DNA from: Aquimarina macrocephali JAMB N27
GTDB taxonomy: Bacteria > Bacteroidota > Bacteroidia > Flavobacteriales > Flavobacteriaceae
Direction of reading: 5' to 3'
DNA: 64,000 nt
Assembly (NCBI RefSeq): GCF_000520995.1
Contig: NZ_JACA01000044.1
Coordinates: 1-64,000, forward strand
This document shows positions 61,521-64,000 of this stretch, one piece after another. Positions within the stretch are counted from its first letter, which is position 1; the number at the start of each line of letters is the position of its first letter. The position numbers were made by a program, and so were the translations under genes. The notes under the pieces were generated by a model, which searched no databases, was not told the origin of the DNA, and saw nothing but the letters and a program-made list of their open reading frames with translations.

Positions 61521-63540
61521 ATTTAATTAATCCTGCTCGTTTTAATAATGCTTCGGGTTTAGGTTCTTGTCCTCTAAAACGTTTATAAAGAATCATTGGG
61601 TTTTCTGTACCTCCTTTAGATAAAACATGGTCCTTAAATTTGGTAGCAATCTCACGATTAAAAATTCCATTTTCTTTAAAATATTCAAAAGCATCAGCAT
61701 CTAATACCTCTGCCCATTTATACGAGTAATACCCTGCAGAATACCCTCCTTGAAAAATATGCGAAAAAGCTGTACTCATACAGTTTTCGTCTACATTAGG
61801 ATACAAAGATGTTGTAGAAAAAGTCTTTTTCTCGTGATCCTTTACCTTTTTGATAGCAGTAGGATCTTGAGAATGCCAAGACATATCAAGTAACCCAAAA
61901 CTCAACTGGCGTAGTGTAGTCATACCTTCCATAAAAGTAGCAGACTCTTTAATCTTTTCAACCAATTCCATAGGGATTATTTCACCTGTTTCATAATGTT
62001 TGGCAAAAAGCTCCAAAGCTTCTTTTTCATAACACCAGTTTTCCATAACCTGACTTGGTAATTCTACAAAATCCCAATATACACTGGTTCCTGATAGGCC
62101 TGGATAAGTAGTATTAGCCAACATACCATGCAATGCATGACCAAACTCATGAAATAGAGTAGTTACTTCATTAAACGTTAATAAAGAAGGTTTACTAGGT
62201 GTAGGTTTTGTAAAATTGCAGACAATAGAAACATGTGGCCTTATGTTTTCCTTATTTTTCCTCATTTGTGATTTATAAGAAGTCATCCATGCTCCATTAC
62301 GCTTTCCTGGTCTTGGATGAAAATCTGCATAAAACAATGAAACAAAATTACCATCAAGATCTGTAACACGATACGTTTTTACCTCTTCGTGATATGTGTC
62401 TACATCATTGATTTCTTTAAATTGAAGTCCAAACAGTTTATAAGCTACAGTAAAGACTCCATCGATTACATTTTCTAACTTGAAATAAGGTTTCAGTTTT
62501 TCATCATCAAGATCAAAGAGTTTTTGTTTTAGTTTTTCAGAATAGTAGGCTCCGTCCCATTTTTGTAATTGATCAATCCCATCTAATTCCTTTGCAAAAG
62601 ATTCTAGTTGTTTAAATTCTTTTTCTGCTGCAGGTTTGGCTTTCTCCAAAATTTCATTTAGAAAAGAAAATACAGTATCAGGTGTTTCTGCCATTCGTTC
62701 TTCGAGTATATAGTCGGCATGAGAGGAGTACCCTAAAAGAAGAGCGCGTTGATGTCTAAGATTTGCAATTTTTAAAACAATATCCTGATTATCAAGATCG
62801 TCATTGTGAAATCCTTTAGACCCAAAAGCAAGAGCAAGTTTTTTTCGCAGTTCGCGATTATCAGCATAAGTGATAAAAGGAATATAACTAGGATAATCCA
62901 AAGTTATTAACCATCCTTTTTTATCTTTTGCTTCTGCCATAGATTTAGCGGCTTCTTTTGCTCCCTCTGGCAAACCAGATACATCAGATTCGTCGGTAAG
63001 CAACATCTCGAATTTATTAGTTTCGGCGAGCACGTTTTCACCAAACTTTAAGCTTAGTGTAGAAAGTTCTTTATCGATCTCTCTAAGTTTCTCCTTTTTT
63101 TCGTCAGGAAGATTAGCCCCATTTCTCGAGAATGATTTATATCTTTTTTCAAGAAGTCTGGATTGCTCTGGATTAAGATCTAATGATTCTTTTTGTTTGT
63201 ATACCACTTCGATTCTTTTAAATAAATCCAGATTAAGAGCTATGTCATTACTGAATTCTGAAAGCAAAGGAGAAGCTTCTTGTGCTATTTTTTGAATTTC
63301 CTCATTGGTCTCAGCACTATTTAAATTAAAAAAGACACTGGTAACTCTGTCTAATAGCTCACCACAATATTCCAAACCCTCTATGGTATTAGAGAATGAA
63401 GGTAGTTCGGGATTAGAGACTATTGCATCGACTTGTTTTTTGGCGATAGAAATACCGTTTTTTATAGCCGGTAGAAAATGATCTGACTTTATTTCTGAAA
63501 ATGGTGCAGCATCAAATGGTTTTAATAGTGGATTGTTCAT
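61519..63540 (-). CDS. M3 family oligopeptidase (Dcp/PrlC type)
   Basis: Zinc peptidase degrading short peptides. 673 residues, all-helical M3 fold. Zinc motif HEFGHALHG with a further Glu ligand in the following WDFVELPSQVMENW segment, and AFSHIFQGGYSAGYYSYKWAEVLDADAFEYF near the C-terminus. No signal peptide, so cytoplasmic. Length and motifs fit the oligopeptidase A/dipeptidyl carboxypeptidase branch; the two cannot be told apart here. No exact promoter box was found upstream. Confidence 0.95.
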   Translation of the reverse strand: MNNPLLKPFDAAPFSEIKSDHFLPAIKNGISIAKKQVDAIVSNPELPSFSNTIEGLEYCGELLDRVTSVFFNLNSAETNEEIQKIAQEASPLLSEFSNDIALNLDLFKRIEVVYKQKESLDLNPEQSRLLEKRYKSFSRNGANLPDEKKEKLREIDKELSTLSLKFGENVLAETNKFEMLLTDESDVSGLPEGAKEAAKSMAEAKDKKGWLITLDYPSYIPFITYADNRELRKKLALAFGSKGFHNDDLDNQDIVLKIANLRHQRALLLGYSSHADYILEERMAETPDTVFSFLNEILEKAKPAAEKEFKQLESFAKELDGIDQLQKWDGAYYSEKLKQKLFDLDDEKLKPYFKLENVIDGVFTVAYKLFGLQFKEINDVDTYHEEVKTYRVTDLDGNFVSLFYADFHPRPGKRNGAWMTSYKSQMRKNKENIRPHVSIVCNFTKPTPSKPSLLTFNEVTTLFHEFGHALHGMLANTTYPGLSGTSVYWDFVELPSQVMENWCYEKEALELFAKHYETGEIIPMELVEKIKESATFMEGMTTLRQLSFGLLDMSWHSQDPTAIKKVKDHEKKTFSTTSLYPNVDENCMSTAFSHIFQGGYSAGYYSYKWAEVLDADAFEYFKENGIFNREIATKFKDHVLSKGGTENPMILYKRFRGQEPKPEALLKRAGLIK

Positions 63541-64000
63541 TGTTGTAATGATAATTTCTTCTTATTTTTTTATTATATGTCCTTATATCGGAAAAAATAG
63601 TCTTTTGTCGAAAAACACTTCCAGGTTATGGGCGTTTTTAAGTAAACTAAATTTTATACCAATAGATTTGATTAGGTTTATTAGTATGGTCTAGTATTAA
63701 GAATAGAAGGTTATTTTTATTTGGGGTATGAATATAAATAATTATTCTAATGCAAAGACCAAATATATCGAAAGAGCTGCATTTTTGTGGCTCTTTTGTC
63801 TTCTATTTTTTGCCAAAAAACAGGTTTTTAGGCAAAAATCCTGATTTTCTGTCTGTTTTTTCGATCAAAAAGTCTTTAAAAAACACTCAATTATTGCTCT
63901 TTATCGATTATATTCGTATTTCATCGAAAATTATGAATATTTTAGCATTACTTTTATTGTGTAATTAAAGTAAGGTTTTACCTTTGTTGTAGGTTTTAAG
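63541..64000. other. 460-base right-edge intergenic region
   Basis: AT-rich with no convincing gene; a 72-codon frame at 63750-63968 has no family features and poor codon use and is probably chance. A full promoter lies at its right end, so a rightward gene begins beyond the window. Confidence 0.6.
63957..63986 (+). promoter_or_regulatory. complete promoter TTG-N19-TACCTTTG
   Basis: TTG at 63957-63959 and TACCTTTG at 63979-63986, 19 bases apart, the optimal Bacteroidetes spacing. It drives a gene outside the window to the right. Confidence 0.7.

Noticed and set aside
63750..63968. 72-codon frame at the right edge
   Set aside because: No signal, domain or recognisable start context; Phe/Leu-rich composition is what AT-rich non-coding DNA gives.

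Overview
The window is AT-rich chromosomal DNA from a member of the Bacteroidetes, very probably a marine Flavobacteriaceae of the Aquimarina type. The evidence is a FecR/SusC/SusD uptake locus, the gliding lipoprotein GldJ next to PorV of the type IX secretion system (T9SS), a secreted peptidase with a T9SS C-terminal sorting domain, pdhA-pdhC without pdhB, weak ribosome binding sites, and several promoters of the Bacteroidetes form TTG-N17-21-TAnnTTTG. I saw no rRNA, tRNA, CRISPR array, prophage or insertion sequence. The genus is a guess from style; the family is much firmer.

Layout. 1-10.5 kb is a glycan-use locus: FecR anti-sigma factor, SusC with an STN signalling domain, SusD, a GH20 hexosaminidase, an SMP-30-like lipoprotein and a lipoprotein esterase. 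It most likely handles N-acetylhexosamine glycans. 10.8-20 kb is core: a DUF2652/SRPBCC protein, murF, gldJ, porV, cdd, pdhA and pdhC. porU, which in Flavobacterium johnsoniae lies between gldJ and porV, is absent here. 20-28.8 kb holds an M28 peptidase, an SDR, a beta/gamma-crystallin-like lipoprotein, a DUF4349 protein facing a membrane-anchored protein that seems to start on a non-ATG codon, and the run SprT-like protease / mannose-1-P guanylyltransferase / DUF389. 29-35.5 kb is accessory: a membrane protein/XRE/DUF4386 set, DUF4269, PNPOx, a hydrolase, and an overlapping HxlR-NudC-DinB operon. 35.5-39.2 kb has a MocR regulator divergent from cupin, DapA-like and LysE genes.

39-46.7 kb: MlaF/MlaE lipid transport, a PafA-type phosphatase, an amine oxidase, a TetR-controlled SDR and a TlpA-like lipoprotein. 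46.7-53.9 kb: glycosyltransferase, methyltransferase, KAS III, truncated haemoglobin, gcvP and a UbiA-like membrane protein. 53.8-58.5 kb: an ECF sigma factor with two tandem small Cys proteins, then a GbsR-type regulator and a four-gene operon (membrane protein, methyltransferase, TIGR01777 epimerase, SRPBCC). 59-63.5 kb: a multidomain T9SS-exported M28 peptidase and an M3 oligopeptidase.

The main sequence-level result is a group of self-contained regulatory circuits whose operators can be read directly. Twin TTTCA-N8-TGAAA sites lie before gbsR and before its neighbouring operon. Two GTCTGTCT sites lie before the TetR gene and its SDR. GCTACA/TGTAGC sites sit on the HxlR promoter. A long inverted repeat lies in the MocR intergenic region. 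Several of these overlap recognisable promoter boxes. No single spectacular new system is evident; the best leads are the GbsR operon, the ECF sigma/paralogue pair, the missing porU, the non-ATG-start gene and an unexplained GC-rich patch near 58.7 kb.
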